The notes beneath the pieces are model-generated. The model searched no databases. It was not told where the DNA came from and was given only the letters and a program-made list of their open reading frames with translations. Positions 52,469-62,255 of a stretch of 64,000 bases of DNA are shown one piece after another (within the stretch, counting starts at the first letter, position 1; each line of letters starts with the position of its first letter). The position numbers and the translations under genes were made by a program. Source of the DNA: Anaerostipes caccae L1-92 (GTDB taxonomy: Bacteria; Bacillota; Clostridia; Lachnospirales; Lachnospiraceae). Where the stretch lies: contig NZ_AP023027.1 in assembly GCF_014467075.1 (NCBI RefSeq), positions 2,669,501 through 2,733,500 on the forward strand, read 5' to 3'.

Positions 52469-55400
52469 AGATCCTCTGTCATCGGACGGATCAGATCCGT
52501 CATTGCTTTTTCATACGCGTAGATTTCCATTTCCATGGCTACGCTCTCCCTTTGTTTTTCCTTCAGCATGTGATTCAGCTGATAAAATCTTCCCTTCTGG
52601 TTCCTTCCGGAATGGTCAAGAAAGACGATATCTTTTCTCCTGCGTCTCTCTTCTCCCGGTGCTGTCACATAATAATCTGCCGACTCATCGGCAAAGATCA
52701 GAACTTCCGCCACATAATACCCCGGCAGCAGCTCTCTCATAGGAATCTCTCTGGCCGGCTCCGACCTGTTTTCCGCATAGTGAAATACCATGCCGCCTGC
52801 TTTCTCTCCCCTGTAAACTACATAAGTATAAGTATAGCACTCATATGGAAGAGGTATCTCCTCTTTATATTCTAAAAGCACCGGCAGGATACAGCGGCGG
52901 TCCTCCTGCCACTCTATGAGTTTTTTTATTCTTTCTCTGACTTCTTCTGACAATTCTTTATCTTTATAAAAATCCAGATAAGCCCACTGCCAGATCAGTT
53001 TGAGATTCCCCTGATCGATCAGCCTTCCGAGAATCGGATAAAACTCATCCGAAATATACACTCCTTCTTCATAAGACAGTTCTGCAAACTGGCCCGCCAG
53101 CTTTTTTATCAGTTTTTTGTCTCTGGAATCCTTCTCAACATAAGATAAGAAGACAGGAAGGTCCTCCCACTCTGCTCCTTTCCCGACGGCCATATCAAGA
53201 AGCTGCTCCGTAAACTGCTGATCATATATTTTGTGTCTGTCTCCCTGTTTCCAGATCTTCCGCATCTGATCCAGGTCTCCCCTGAAAAAACGTTCCAGAT
53301 ATGCAAGAATCTCGCTGTTGTATACTTGTCCCTTAAAAACCGCAAGGCACATATCGATCAAAGTCTGCACCCTCTTCCGGCTCCGGGATGTGAGTTCATG
53401 CAGCACGACCTCTTTTAACGGCTCCGGGTCCATGAAATCAAATCCAAAGATCTCCATGCCTTTCATCGCCTCTTTGTAGTGGCGGCCGGCAATGAAATAC
53501 TCCAGCATCTGCTTACAGTTTTCCTCGGAGAGAAATTTCCACTGGACCATAGACAGCGCCTGCTCTAATTGTTCCTGCTCTCCATGCTTCCAGTAATAGT
53601 CCAGAAGCTTTTCAAATAATCTGTGCCGATATTCTTCTTTCAGGCTCTGACATTCAAGGACAGCCCTCACATCCGGAACATCTCCGGGTTCATATTCTGT
53701 CTTCTGTGCAAAGACCAGGCTTCTGCGGATCAAATATGCTTCATTTCTCCTGCCAAGCCCCGAAAATACAGCCTCCTCCTGCTCCCTCGTCCACAGTTTT
53801 GAAAATTCATAGTCCAGTGACAGATAGCGGTTGTCCTCCTGATCCATAAACACGACCAGAGGGTCGCTGTAGACCGTCACATAAACTTCCCCGTTTTCCA
53901 GAGAAACATTCTGAACTTCTTTTAACTCCTGATGATAGACGGCGGCCTTTTCCACCGCCGGATTCCTGCAGATCAATTTCTGCTTTGCCATAATCCCTGC
54001 GATTCCGGCCCTGCCTTTCATCCCTTCCAAAAGGCGGTCAAAGAAGGCCCTGTAAAGAATAAACAGATTAGAATTGATTCTGCCTTCTGCCAGCTGTTCC
54101 AAGAGAAATTCTTCAATCTGCGGCTCAAAAGATGGAAATACTGCCTCATATTTTCGCCGGTTCTTAACAAGATTGGCATACAGGTAAGCCCTCTCCCGGC
54201 TGCTTAAACTGTTGCTGTACGAAAAATACAGCAGTACATTCTTCTCAAGATACGGATATCGGTCTTTTGGAATCGTACGAAGGTAAGATTCCTGGAGTCC
54301 GATCATCTGAATCCCCGCCCGGACAGCTTTTTTAAAATATATATGATAACACTCATCGGTACAGTTTCCCCGGATCAGCATAGAGCAGATCGCCTGGAGC
54401 CCTTCCTTTGACTCCTCTCTCTGAAAGGACAGTATCAAATCAAAAAGCAGCTCCTCCGAAAATCCTTTGTCTTTCAGCACAAGACCGTAAATATGTTTTT
54501 TCATGCTTTTCCCAAACAGGTCCCTGCAAATGCCGAAATGAATGATCTCTCTCTCAAAATCAGTGATCTTTTTTGCCCTGCTGTGATCCTGGTTCCAAAT
54601 GCTGACGGCCTCAAACCATAAAAAGCTGCTGCACCGGCCTGTATCATAAACCTCTTTTATCTTCTGAAGCTGAAGTCCGAAATCATATGCCAGCTCTTCG
54701 TCAAGATAAATCAGCATCCACAGCAGATATCCCTTGTGATCGTCCGCTTTCTGAAAAAGCTCATAAATCCGGTCTTTTGCATACTCTGTCTGATCCGGTG
54801 TCTTTAAATAAAGTGCTTTCAAATATAAATAATAGCCATAGTAAAAAGGATCTGACTGAACCTCACTCATATTCGGCTCAAGTCTTGCAAAGCCTCTCTC
54901 GATTGCTTCCTCTGCGCCGAGAACAATATGACAGTGCAGGTTTAAGAGAGTCCTCAGTATCTCTAAGGATGCCTCTCCCTCCATCTGTGCGGTCAGATTC
55001 ATTTCCTTTTCCGCAAACTCCGTGACATGACATCTGCCAAGACAAAATTCCATATACGCATCGAAAATCTGGTCGGACAGATTCCAGGCCCCTTCGTTTC
55101 TCTCTTTCTCTGCATTGAACAGGATGTCTGTCTGACAGCTGCTGTACGGGGCAGAAACCGTAAGAATTCCCCGGCTCTCTTCCCTAGCATCAGAAAACAG
55201 CACGGGAATGGTCAGTACCCCTTCCACAAAATCCTCTTCTGAAAATTCTGTCTTTTGCAGAGACAGAAACGTGGAATCCAGGCGGATCTTCCCCTGGACA
55301 AAACCGCTGCCCTCTTTGTAAATCTTCACGTACAGAGGCTCAACCGCATTCACCCGACGGATCTCATACGCATCCTTTTCCGGTCTCAGCACCGCAGGTT

Positions 55401-55599
55401 CTTTTGCCCCGATACAGATCAAAAACTCTTCAAAGATCTGGCCCCGGTTTCGGCCGAGCAGGAGCTGATGATAGATTTCCTTTTCCCTGGAATTCTCCTC
55501 CAAATACTCATTTTTGAAGGCCTCAGAAAAAAAGAGGGCCTTTGCCCGCTGTTCATCTTCCTGTACAATTTGTATGAACTGCTTCATCTTCTCTGTCAT
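52465..55599 (-). CDS. Large cluster protein, DUF5717 type
   Basis: 1044 residues with no signal peptide or membrane helix. Residues about 1-170 are helical then beta-rich (VKIYKEGSGFVQGKIRLD). The long middle (180-900) is helical with TPR/HEAT-like spacing. The last 130 residues are again beta rich (YTYTYVVYRGEK, YYVAEVLIFADESADYYVT). I recall this architecture as DUF5717 in Lachnospiraceae, always near DUF5716; that is memory, not a search. It heads the operon that continues to valS, folC and the TPR gene. Confidence 0.75.
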   Translation of the reverse strand: MTEKMKQFIQIVQEDEQRAKALFFSEAFKNEYLEENSREKEIYHQLLLGRNRGQIFEEFLICIGAKEPAVLRPEKDAYEIRRVNAVEPLYVKIYKEGSGFVQGKIRLDSTFLSLQKTEFSEEDFVEGVLTIPVLFSDAREESRGILTVSAPYSSCQTDILFNAEKERNEGAWNLSDQIFDAYMEFCLGRCHVTEFAEKEMNLTAQMEGEASLEILRTLLNLHCHIVLGAEEAIERGFARLEPNMSEVQSDPFYYGYYLYLKALYLKTPDQTEYAKDRIYELFQKADDHKGYLLWMLIYLDEELAYDFGLQLQKIKEVYDTGRCSSFLWFEAVSIWNQDHSRAKKITDFEREIIHFGICRDLFGKSMKKHIYGLVLKDKGFSEELLFDLILSFQREESKEGLQAICSMLIRGNCTDECYHIYFKKAVRAGIQMIGLQESYLRTIPKDRYPYLEKNVLLYFSYSNSLSSRERAYLYANLVKNRRKYEAVFPSFEPQIEEFLLEQLAEGRINSNLFILYRAFFDRLLEGMKGRAGIAGIMAKQKLICRNPAVEKAAVYHQELKEVQNVSLENGEVYVTVYSDPLVVFMDQEDNRYLSLDYEFSKLWTREQEEAVFSGLGRRNEAYLIRRSLVFAQKTEYEPGDVPDVRAVLECQSLKEEYRHRLFEKLLDYYWKHGEQEQLEQALSMVQWKFLSEENCKQMLEYFIAGRHYKEAMKGMEIFGFDFMDPEPLKEVVLHELTSRSRKRVQTLIDMCLAVFKGQVYNSEILAYLERFFRGDLDQMRKIWKQGDRHKIYDQQFTEQLLDMAVGKGAEWEDLPVFLSYVEKDSRDKKLIKKLAGQFAELSYEEGVYISDEFYPILGRLIDQGNLKLIWQWAYLDFYKDKELSEEVRERIKKLIEWQEDRRCILPVLLEYKEEIPLPYECYTYTYVVYRGEKAGGMVFHYAENRSEPAREIPMRELLPGYYVAEVLIFADESADYYVTAPGEERRRRKDIVFLDHSGRNQKGRFYQLNHMLKEKQRESVAMEMEIYAYEKAMTDLIRPMTEDL

Positions 55600-55765
55600 G
55601 GGTTCCTCCGATTTTAAGACTGGTGGTCTCAGGGTATTTGGTCTATAATAGCTGTAATAAAGTTTTGTATTTCAGAGGTCATGGATGCTTCACACCCTTT
55701 GATCTCTGCTCCGTAATATTATAGCAAACTTCGACAAAATAGAAAAGATAAAGAAAGGTGAAACT

Positions 55766-56854
55766 ATGTCAGAAAAGAAGCAAGTCTTCCACGGAAGCGA
55801 CTTAGAAAAAATAGAAGAAATATATGGGATTAAAAAAGAAGACATCATTCCTTTCGGAGGCAACGTAAATCCCCTCGGGATCTCCCCGCTGTTTCGGGAA
55901 AGCCTGATCCGCCATGTAGATGCTGTCTGCACGTATCCCGACCGCGACTACAAGTCCCTGCGCTCCACACTGAGCCTGTATGCCCGGATTCCTATGGAGC
56001 ATATCATTGTCGGAAACGGAGTGACAGAGCTGATCAGCCTGACCATGCACCTTCTCCGTCCGAAGAAAGCTCTGCTGCTTTCCCCGACTTACTCTGAATA
56101 CATGCGGGAAATTTCTATGATCGGCGGCACCTGTCTGGAGTATAACCTGAAGGAATCCTCGGACTTTTGCCTGGACATCGAAGACTTGAAACACTCCCTC
56201 ACCGATGATGTGGATTTATTCGCATTCTGCAATCCAAACAATCCCACATCCAGTGCATTAAACAAGGACCAAATCTCGGAGATCCTTTCCCACTGTAAAA
56301 AGCACGGCATCTTTGTTTTGGCAGACGAGACTTACGCAGAGTTTGCCCCGGATATAGACGATGTCACTGCCGTACCCCTGACCCGAAAGTTTGACAATCT
56401 GTTTGTCCTGCGGGGAACTTCAAAGTTCTTTGCTGCACCGGGCATCCGCCTCGGCTACGGGATCAGCGGAAATGCGAATTTTATCAGGGCAGTGGAAGAC
56501 AAAAAAAATCCATGGAGCATCAATACTCTTGCAGCGCTTGCAGGAGAAGCAATGTTCATGGATACAGACTATATTAAAAAGACGAAGGCTTACATCGCAG
56601 AAGAGCGCAGAAAATGTACGGACAGACTTTCAGGCACCCCTGCTTTTAAGATTTATCCAGCCTATGCCAATTTCCTTCTTGTCCGGCTGACGGACGGCAC
56701 CACTTCTCATGAGATGTTTGAACGCTGTATCAAGAAAGGGCTGATGATCCGTGACTGTTCAAGTTTTGAAGGGCTTGACGGGGAATATATCAGATTCTGC
56801 TTCCGAAAAGAAGAGGAAAATAATGCTTTGCTGGATTCTCTTCTGCAAGTATGA
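55766..56854 (+). CDS. Class I/II aminotransferase (HisC/CobD-like)
   Basis: 362 residues. PLP-fold signatures: FCNPNNPT, LADETYAEF and the PLP-lysine region RGTSKFFAAPGIRLGYG near 222. The N-terminus GGNVNPLGISP is like histidinol-phosphate aminotransferase and threonine-phosphate decarboxylase CobD. With no his or cob genes nearby the substrate stays open. AAAGGTG precedes ATG. It converges with the TDT transporter gene (2-nt gap). Confidence 0.88.
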   Translation: MSEKKQVFHGSDLEKIEEIYGIKKEDIIPFGGNVNPLGISPLFRESLIRHVDAVCTYPDRDYKSLRSTLSLYARIPMEHIIVGNGVTELISLTMHLLRPKKALLLSPTYSEYMREISMIGGTCLEYNLKESSDFCLDIEDLKHSLTDDVDLFAFCNPNNPTSSALNKDQISEILSHCKKHGIFVLADETYAEFAPDIDDVTAVPLTRKFDNLFVLRGTSKFFAAPGIRLGYGISGNANFIRAVEDKKNPWSINTLAALAGEAMFMDTDYIKKTKAYIAEERRKCTDRLSGTPAFKIYPAYANFLLVRLTDGTTSHEMFERCIKKGLMIRDCSSFEGLDGEYIRFCFRKEEENNALLDSLLQV

Positions 56855-56856
56855 GT

Positions 56857-57780
56857 TTATTGTTTGACATAAAATATATATTTCAGAAACTGCAGTGTCA
56901 CATAGATCAGCAGAGCTGCCGAAAGCACGGTCTGGAAATCTACGATCCATTTTAAATAGGTTACCGGATATCCCCACTGGCTCAGTGTGATAAAAGCTTC
57001 TTTTAATGCTGCGGCACTGATCACAAATGGAAATGTATAAGCGGCAAACGATGGTGTAAACGGCATGACAATATATTTTAATCCCGCCGCAAGCACAAAA
57101 ACATATAAGATTACAGATAAAACCGTTAGTACGATTACCAGCCATGCCATTGGCTTTTCAAAGCAGTTTAGGTACCCTGCCAGCAGAAGGCTTGCGGGTG
57201 CCGCAAAGATACAGACCAGCGGCTGATACTCTTCCGGTATTTCCTTGACTTTTGCATATCTCTTTATAATCGGAACAGCAATGATCACCGTAAAGAGAAG
57301 GGCTGCCCAGAAAAACCAGCGGCCAATCTCTCTCATATCAGCGTTGGGAGCCGTCATGCTGCTCATCGCCAGTCCGGCATAGAAGATAAAAAAGCTTGCA
57401 TACACATTTTTAATGTTAAACTTGTAATATATAAAGTGTCCGTTGAAATATACCAAAAGATACACATGCACCGCCAGTGCAAGAATCCACAAGATAGAAA
57501 CGGCATCCCCCACATAAGGTTTGATATAAACGGTCAGGACAAGCAGACCCATGGAAAACGCACCCGAAATACTGCAGTTTACCGGATCTTCCAGTTCTTC
57601 TTTTACCATGTCGAGACAAGTTCCGGTCTTTAACAGCAAAAGGATCAGCAGACAGACGGCCATGGCTCCGCAGACTGACTTTAAAGTTACAGAATAATTT
57701 TCTATCATAATTCCCATGGCGGCAAAGCCGAGCATCGGCCCTGCCAAAGGCAAAGGTATTCTCTCTATCGTGTTTTTCAT
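56857..57780 (-). CDS. TDT-family (TehA/SLAC1-like) transporter
   Basis: 307 residues with ten hydrophobic helices and the N-terminal IPLPLAGPMLGFAAMG of the tellurite-resistance/dicarboxylate transporter family. Such proteins conduct anions or export organic acids. AAGGAGG lies before ATG. The order on the minus strand is hydrolase, NlpC/P60-like protein, this gene. Substrate unknown. Confidence 0.88.
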   Translation of the reverse strand: MKNTIERIPLPLAGPMLGFAAMGIMIENYSVTLKSVCGAMAVCLLILLLLKTGTCLDMVKEELEDPVNCSISGAFSMGLLVLTVYIKPYVGDAVSILWILALAVHVYLLVYFNGHFIYYKFNIKNVYASFFIFYAGLAMSSMTAPNADMREIGRWFFWAALLFTVIIAVPIIKRYAKVKEIPEEYQPLVCIFAAPASLLLAGYLNCFEKPMAWLVIVLTVLSVILYVFVLAAGLKYIVMPFTPSFAAYTFPFVISAAALKEAFITLSQWGYPVTYLKWIVDFQTVLSAALLIYVTLQFLKYIFYVKQ

Positions 57781-57798
57781 TTTTATCCTCCTTGTGTT

Positions 57799-58890
57799 CT
57801 AGTTTTCATATAGATCTTTCAGGATCGCCCCGGCACTTTTCTTCTGATAGCCTTCCGGGTCTTCCATAATATGATTTCCCGAAATATCCCATCTCATCTG
57901 TCCGTATTGGGTAAGATAACTCCTTCCCCTGGAACAGTCCGGATATCTTGTGTACCATTTTCTATGATACTTTTTCATATATTTTCTTGCAAGTGCCAGT
58001 GCCTGGCTTTTTTTCTTTCCTCCCGGTGTGGCCGTTCCGGAAATCTGCACTCCTTTCGGACTGGAATGAACCAAAACGACACTGCCGTCTTTACAGGAGC
58101 CGATGACGATCCATACGTGGCCGCAGCTTGAAGATCCCATAATGTCTCCTGCTTTGTAGTCTGTCACCTTACTCTTGCTTTTATATGTTCCCCAGCCTTT
58201 TTGGGCAAACAATTCAGGCTGGTCTTTTGCTTTCCGCACATAACCGCCTCTGCCCGGTACCGTATTTCTGATATTATACACGGTCCACCCGACGAAGCCG
58301 GAGCAGTCCAGGCCTTTTCCTCTGCGGTAGCGGTACTTTTTATAATTATACCCCGAATTCTGCGACAGGAAAAATCGGTTCCACTCCCCGTTCAGTCCGA
58401 TCCGCTTCCCGTCTTTCCCGGTTCCGGTATCGGCTTTATTCCATCCTCCGCCCCAGATGTATAAGGTGGTGCCCACCGGGGCTGCGGCTGTTTTCAGAAA
58501 ATTTTTAATAGTAGATTCTCCTCTGGCTGCCATCGATACTTTCACTGTTTTAGAAAATCTGCTGTAATATTTTTTCTTTTTGTATTTCCTGAAAGAACGG
58601 ACTTTAAAACAGTAATTGACCCCGGGCTTCAAGCCTTTGATCACATGTCTGGATGACTTTGAGACAGCTTTTTTTCTATACTTTTTCTTCGCTTTGTCGT
58701 ACAGATAAATCTCCGTCCCTGTGGCTCTTTTTCCCTTTACCCAGGACAGAACAATATTCCTTTTTACGCCGGTGGCCATCACTCCGGAAGGCTTCCCGGG
58801 TTTCTTCGATGCTCCCTGAATTTGTCTCTCTCCTCCTGCCCATACCAGCATCATACAGAGTGCTGTAAGCAGTATCCTCTTTGTTTTCAT
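57799..58890 (-). CDS. Secreted FN3 plus NlpC/P60-like protein
   Basis: 363 residues with a signal peptide (about 1-26), one fibronectin-III-like domain (30-120, ITY-like strands with GLKPGVNYCFKVRSF), then a cysteine-peptidase-like domain with nucleophile C196 in GLDCSGFVGW and H258 in SCGHVWIVIG. It should cleave or bind cell-wall peptides outside the membrane. The protein is very basic (many KKK runs). AGAGGAT lies before ATG. Confidence 0.85.
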   Translation of the reverse strand: MKTKRILLTALCMMLVWAGGERQIQGASKKPGKPSGVMATGVKRNIVLSWVKGKRATGTEIYLYDKAKKKYRKKAVSKSSRHVIKGLKPGVNYCFKVRSFRKYKKKKYYSRFSKTVKVSMAARGESTIKNFLKTAAAPVGTTLYIWGGGWNKADTGTGKDGKRIGLNGEWNRFFLSQNSGYNYKKYRYRRGKGLDCSGFVGWTVYNIRNTVPGRGGYVRKAKDQPELFAQKGWGTYKSKSKVTDYKAGDIMGSSSCGHVWIVIGSCKDGSVVLVHSSPKGVQISGTATPGGKKKSQALALARKYMKKYHRKWYTRYPDCSRGRSYLTQYGQMRWDISGNHIMEDPEGYQKKSAGAILKDLYEN

Positions 58891-58912
58891 GATTATGTAT
58901 CCTCTGTTTCAT

Positions 58913-59821
58913 TTATTCGATAAATCCGAGTATTTCCTTATATATCTGGCCGGAACATGATTCGTTCAAGATTTCGTGTCTGCATCCGGGATATAGTTTC
59001 CCTTTTGTGTCTGCATACCCAAGCTCCTTTAAAAAAGAGACAGCATTCCAGAATTGTTTTTGGGATATGATACACGGATCATCTTCTCCTGCGATAAACA
59101 GAATCGGCAGATCTGTCTTTTTCTTCTCCCATCCTCTCCGGCTGTATGTCTCATCCATCAGATGAAACAGATTTAAAAATCCGTTGTTTGTAAAGACAAA
59201 CCCGTCCAGCGGTTCTTCATCGTACTTCCTGACGTTATCTTTATCGTAACTGATCCAGCCGTTTAATGATTCTCCGTCCCTGAGCTGCTTATTGAAGGCT
59301 CCGAATGCCAGTTTGTGAAAAAACAAGCCTTTCTTCCGGTCTCCGCAGATTCTGCATGCAATCTTTGCCATCCCTGCGGCTGGTTTTGCCAGAGGATTTT
59401 TACTGGGACTTCCGCATACGGTCAGCGAACTCAGCTCCCAGTCATACTTTTTCAAATAGCACCGCACAATCAAAGACCCCATACTGTGCCCAAATAAATG
59501 GACAGGCAGGCCGGGGAACTCCATTTTGATCCACTCCGTAACCTGATGGGCATCCTCCACAACGGCCCGTCCGGAGGTGTCGTAAAAATATCCAAGATCG
59601 TCTTCTCTTTCTATGCTCTTACCATGTCCTCTGTGGTCATGGATCACTGCGGCATAGCCCCGGTTTTGCAAATATTCCATAAAAGGAAGATAGCGTTCCT
59701 TGTGCTCACTCATCCCATGGCAGATCTGAACCACTGCCCTGGGCTGATTTTCTGGTGCCAGTATTAAAACATGGAGACGATGACGGTCTACTTCTGATTT
59801 TATATACAATTCTCTCTTCAT
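58913..59821 (-). CDS. Alpha/beta hydrolase (monoacylglycerol-lipase/lysophospholipase type)
   Basis: 302 residues with a Hydrolase_4 fold: CHGMSEHKERY, HDHRGHGKS, the elbow GHSMGS (S113), Asp in AGEDDPC and His in CRHEILNE. No signal peptide. It probably hydrolyses lysophospholipids or monoacylglycerols. CGGAGGATGG lies before ATG. It is 22 nt ahead of the NlpC/P60-like gene. Confidence 0.93.
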   Translation of the reverse strand: MKRELYIKSEVDRHRLHVLILAPENQPRAVVQICHGMSEHKERYLPFMEYLQNRGYAAVIHDHRGHGKSIEREDDLGYFYDTSGRAVVEDAHQVTEWIKMEFPGLPVHLFGHSMGSLIVRCYLKKYDWELSSLTVCGSPSKNPLAKPAAGMAKIACRICGDRKKGLFFHKLAFGAFNKQLRDGESLNGWISYDKDNVRKYDEEPLDGFVFTNNGFLNLFHLMDETYSRRGWEKKKTDLPILFIAGEDDPCIISQKQFWNAVSFLKELGYADTKGKLYPGCRHEILNESCSGQIYKEILGFIE

Positions 59822-59954
59822 ACTCCATCCTCCGATTATTTTTATCCTGTCTGTTATGATGTATTATACTCGTTTTGCTTTACCTTGGAAAGAAAAACAG
59901 CTATAATTATCTTGTAATGTATTCTAATTTTATTAAGAACACAGGAGGACAGTT

Positions 59955-60779
59955 ATGAAGAGATTAAAAAGAGTTCTGGCACTTACTTTGGCTGCCGTGA
60001 TGCTTTTTACACTGGGAGGATGTAAGAAGAAAACTCCCGAGGAAGTATTGGAAGCTGCCACGAAGAAGATGAGCAAAGTAACATCTGCCGATATGAGCGG
60101 AAACATCAAGATGAAAATGAGCAGTACATCATCCACCAGTTCCAGCCTTGAGATGAACATGGGACTCAAGATGAAAGCTACCGATATGACATCCGAGGAC
60201 ATGAAAATGGATATGGACATGACCATGGGCATAGCCGGACAGGATCTGAACTTTAAGGCTTATTACACCGACGGTTACTATTATATAAACTATTCCGGTC
60301 AGAAGCAGAAACAAAAGATGGATTTTGCTGCCATGCAGAAACAGATGGAAAACACTGCCGGACAGTTCAACACAAACGCCAAAAACTACAAAGGTCTGAA
60401 GATGGATAAGAAAGGAGACAACTATGTCATCTCCTTTAAATTAAAAGAAAAAGCCCTGAATGACTATGTCAATAAGATCATGGGACAGATGAATTCCACA
60501 GGAGTCGCAGGTGCCGGCACCAATTATGCGGACCAGGTAAAATTTGAATCTATGTCCGGTACCATGACCGTCAATAAAGACTCAGAGATCACCGCACAGA
60601 AGATCAACATGGTTGTTTCAAGCAAAGAAGATACGAAACTTAAAGTCAAGATGATCCTGGACTTTAAGTACCACAACATCGGAAAAGATGTGAAAGTAAC
60701 ACTTCCTGATGACCTTGATACTTATAAGGAAGCTCCTGCTGCTTCCACCACAGCACCTGCCGCAACAACAGCACAGTAA
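59955..60779 (+). CDS. Met-rich lipoprotein (DUF6612/LppX-like)
   Basis: 274 residues with a lipobox at TLGGC (C23) and a mature part of LppX/LolA-like beta sandwich character. Residues about 50-100 are Met, Lys, Ser and Thr rich (MKMDMDMTMG). A Pro/Ala/Thr tail ends the protein. It is a membrane-anchored protein on the outer face, perhaps binding lipid. AGGAGGA precedes ATG, and it is transcribed alone with its own terminator. The DUF6612 name is from memory. Confidence 0.8.
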   Translation: MKRLKRVLALTLAAVMLFTLGGCKKKTPEEVLEAATKKMSKVTSADMSGNIKMKMSSTSSTSSSLEMNMGLKMKATDMTSEDMKMDMDMTMGIAGQDLNFKAYYTDGYYYINYSGQKQKQKMDFAAMQKQMENTAGQFNTNAKNYKGLKMDKKGDNYVISFKLKEKALNDYVNKIMGQMNSTGVAGAGTNYADQVKFESMSGTMTVNKDSEITAQKINMVVSSKEDTKLKVKMILDFKYHNIGKDVKVTLPDDLDTYKEAPAASTTAPAATTAQ

Positions 60780-60785
60780 CTAAAA

Positions 60786-60825
60786 CGGGCCTTCCGGATC
60801 TCTCCGGCAGGCCCATATTTTTTCC
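60786..60825 (+). terminator. Terminator of the lipoprotein gene
   Basis: GGGCCT-CCGG pairs with CCGG-AGGCCC, followed by ATATTTTTTCC. It lies 7 nt after the stop and just before the convergent citrate synthase stop. Confidence 0.88.
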
Positions 60826-60828
60826 TTA

Positions 60829-62196
60829 TTAACGTTCTTTTATCGGTGTATAGGTTTTATGCCCGGCCACGCCTTTGTACGCCGGTCTTATGATCCTTCC
60901 GCCGTTTACAAGCTCCTCCATCCTGTGTGCGCTCCATCCCGCAATTCTCGCGATAGCAAACAGCGGAGTATACAGCTCGTAAGGAAGATCCAGCATACTG
61001 TAAATAAAACCGCTGTAAAAGTCGATATTTGCGCTGACGCCTTTATAGATTCTTCGCTCTTCGGCGATGACTTGTTTTGCCAGCTTTTCTACATTGGTAT
61101 ATAAAGCATATTCCTTTTCTTTTCCCTTTTCTTTTGAGAGTCCCTCTACAAAGTAACTTAATACCTTTGACCGCGGATCGGAAATAGAATAAACCGCATG
61201 CCCCATTCCATAGATCAGTCCGGACTGATCAAAGGCCTCTTTCCTCACGATCCTGGTCAGGTATTCTTTCAGTTCCTTCTCATCCGTCCAGTCCTTTACA
61301 TGTTCTTTGATATCAGCAAACATCTGAACAACCTTGATGTTTGCTCCCCCATGTTTCGGTCCCTTTAAAGAACACAGTGCCGCTGCCACAGAAGAATATG
61401 TATCTGTTCCCGAAGAGGAAACCACGTGAGTCGTGAAAGTCGAGTTGTTTCCGCCGCCGTGCTCCGCATGGAGAACCAGAGCAAGATCCAGGATTTTTGC
61501 CTCCAGTTTTGTATACTTGCTGTCCGGCCTTAACAGGTACAGAATATTTTCCGCCGTGGACAGATTCTCTTGAGGCGGATGGATCACCAGGCTTTCTCCT
61601 TTTTCGTAGTGGCTGTATGCCTGATATCCGTAAACCGCCAGCACAGGGAAAAGTGCAATCAGCTGAAGTGACTGCCTGAGCACATTCGGTATAGAAGTAT
61701 CACTGGCGTTATCATCGTAAGAAAATAACGTAAGCACACTTCTCGCCAGCGTATTCATCATATCCCGGCTCGGAGCCTTCATGATAATGTCCCGGACAAA
61801 ATTTGTCGGAAGCTGACGGTATTCCGCCAGGAGCTGTTTTAAATCCTGAAGCTGTTCCTCATTGGGCAGTTCCCCGAATAAGAGAAGATAAACTGTTTCC
61901 TCGAATCCATACCGCTCTTCTTTGATAAATCCCTGGACAATATCTTCAATGTCAATTCCGTGATAGTATAATTTTCCATCACATGGAACAATCTCTCTGT
62001 CCTCGACCATATAGGACATGATCGTCGAAATATCAGTCAGTCCTGCCAGTACACCCTCTCCGCTCTGTTTCCGCAGTCCTCTTTTCACGTCATACTTTTC
62101 AAAAAGAGTGGGATCGATTTTCTTCTCACACTTTTTTGCCAGTTCTTCAATTTCGGGTGTAATTTCAGAAAACTTATTCGGCATATTTTTTATCAT
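60829..62196 (-). CDS. gltA: Citrate synthase
   Basis: 455 residues, with catalytic-region motifs AEHGGGNNS, GMGHAVY (His) and ANIDFYSGF (Asp). It condenses acetyl-CoA with oxaloacetate. The 455-residue length with an N-terminal extension is that of clostridial forms. A stretch like KGPKHGGAN and GLIYGMGHA are intact. AAAGGAG precedes ATG. It stands next to an amino-acid ABC cassette, which fits an anabolic glutamate route. Confidence 0.93.
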   Translation of the reverse strand: MIKNMPNKFSEITPEIEELAKKCEKKIDPTLFEKYDVKRGLRKQSGEGVLAGLTDISTIMSYMVEDREIVPCDGKLYYHGIDIEDIVQGFIKEERYGFEETVYLLLFGELPNEEQLQDLKQLLAEYRQLPTNFVRDIIMKAPSRDMMNTLARSVLTLFSYDDNASDTSIPNVLRQSLQLIALFPVLAVYGYQAYSHYEKGESLVIHPPQENLSTAENILYLLRPDSKYTKLEAKILDLALVLHAEHGGGNNSTFTTHVVSSSGTDTYSSVAAALCSLKGPKHGGANIKVVQMFADIKEHVKDWTDEKELKEYLTRIVRKEAFDQSGLIYGMGHAVYSISDPRSKVLSYFVEGLSKEKGKEKEYALYTNVEKLAKQVIAEERRIYKGVSANIDFYSGFIYSMLDLPYELYTPLFAIARIAGWSAHRMEELVNGGRIIRPAYKGVAGHKTYTPIKER

Positions 62197-62255
62197 CTTG
62201 ATTGCTCCTTTCTTACTATGATTCTTAACAATTAAAAGCCCTGTTTACCGCACTG

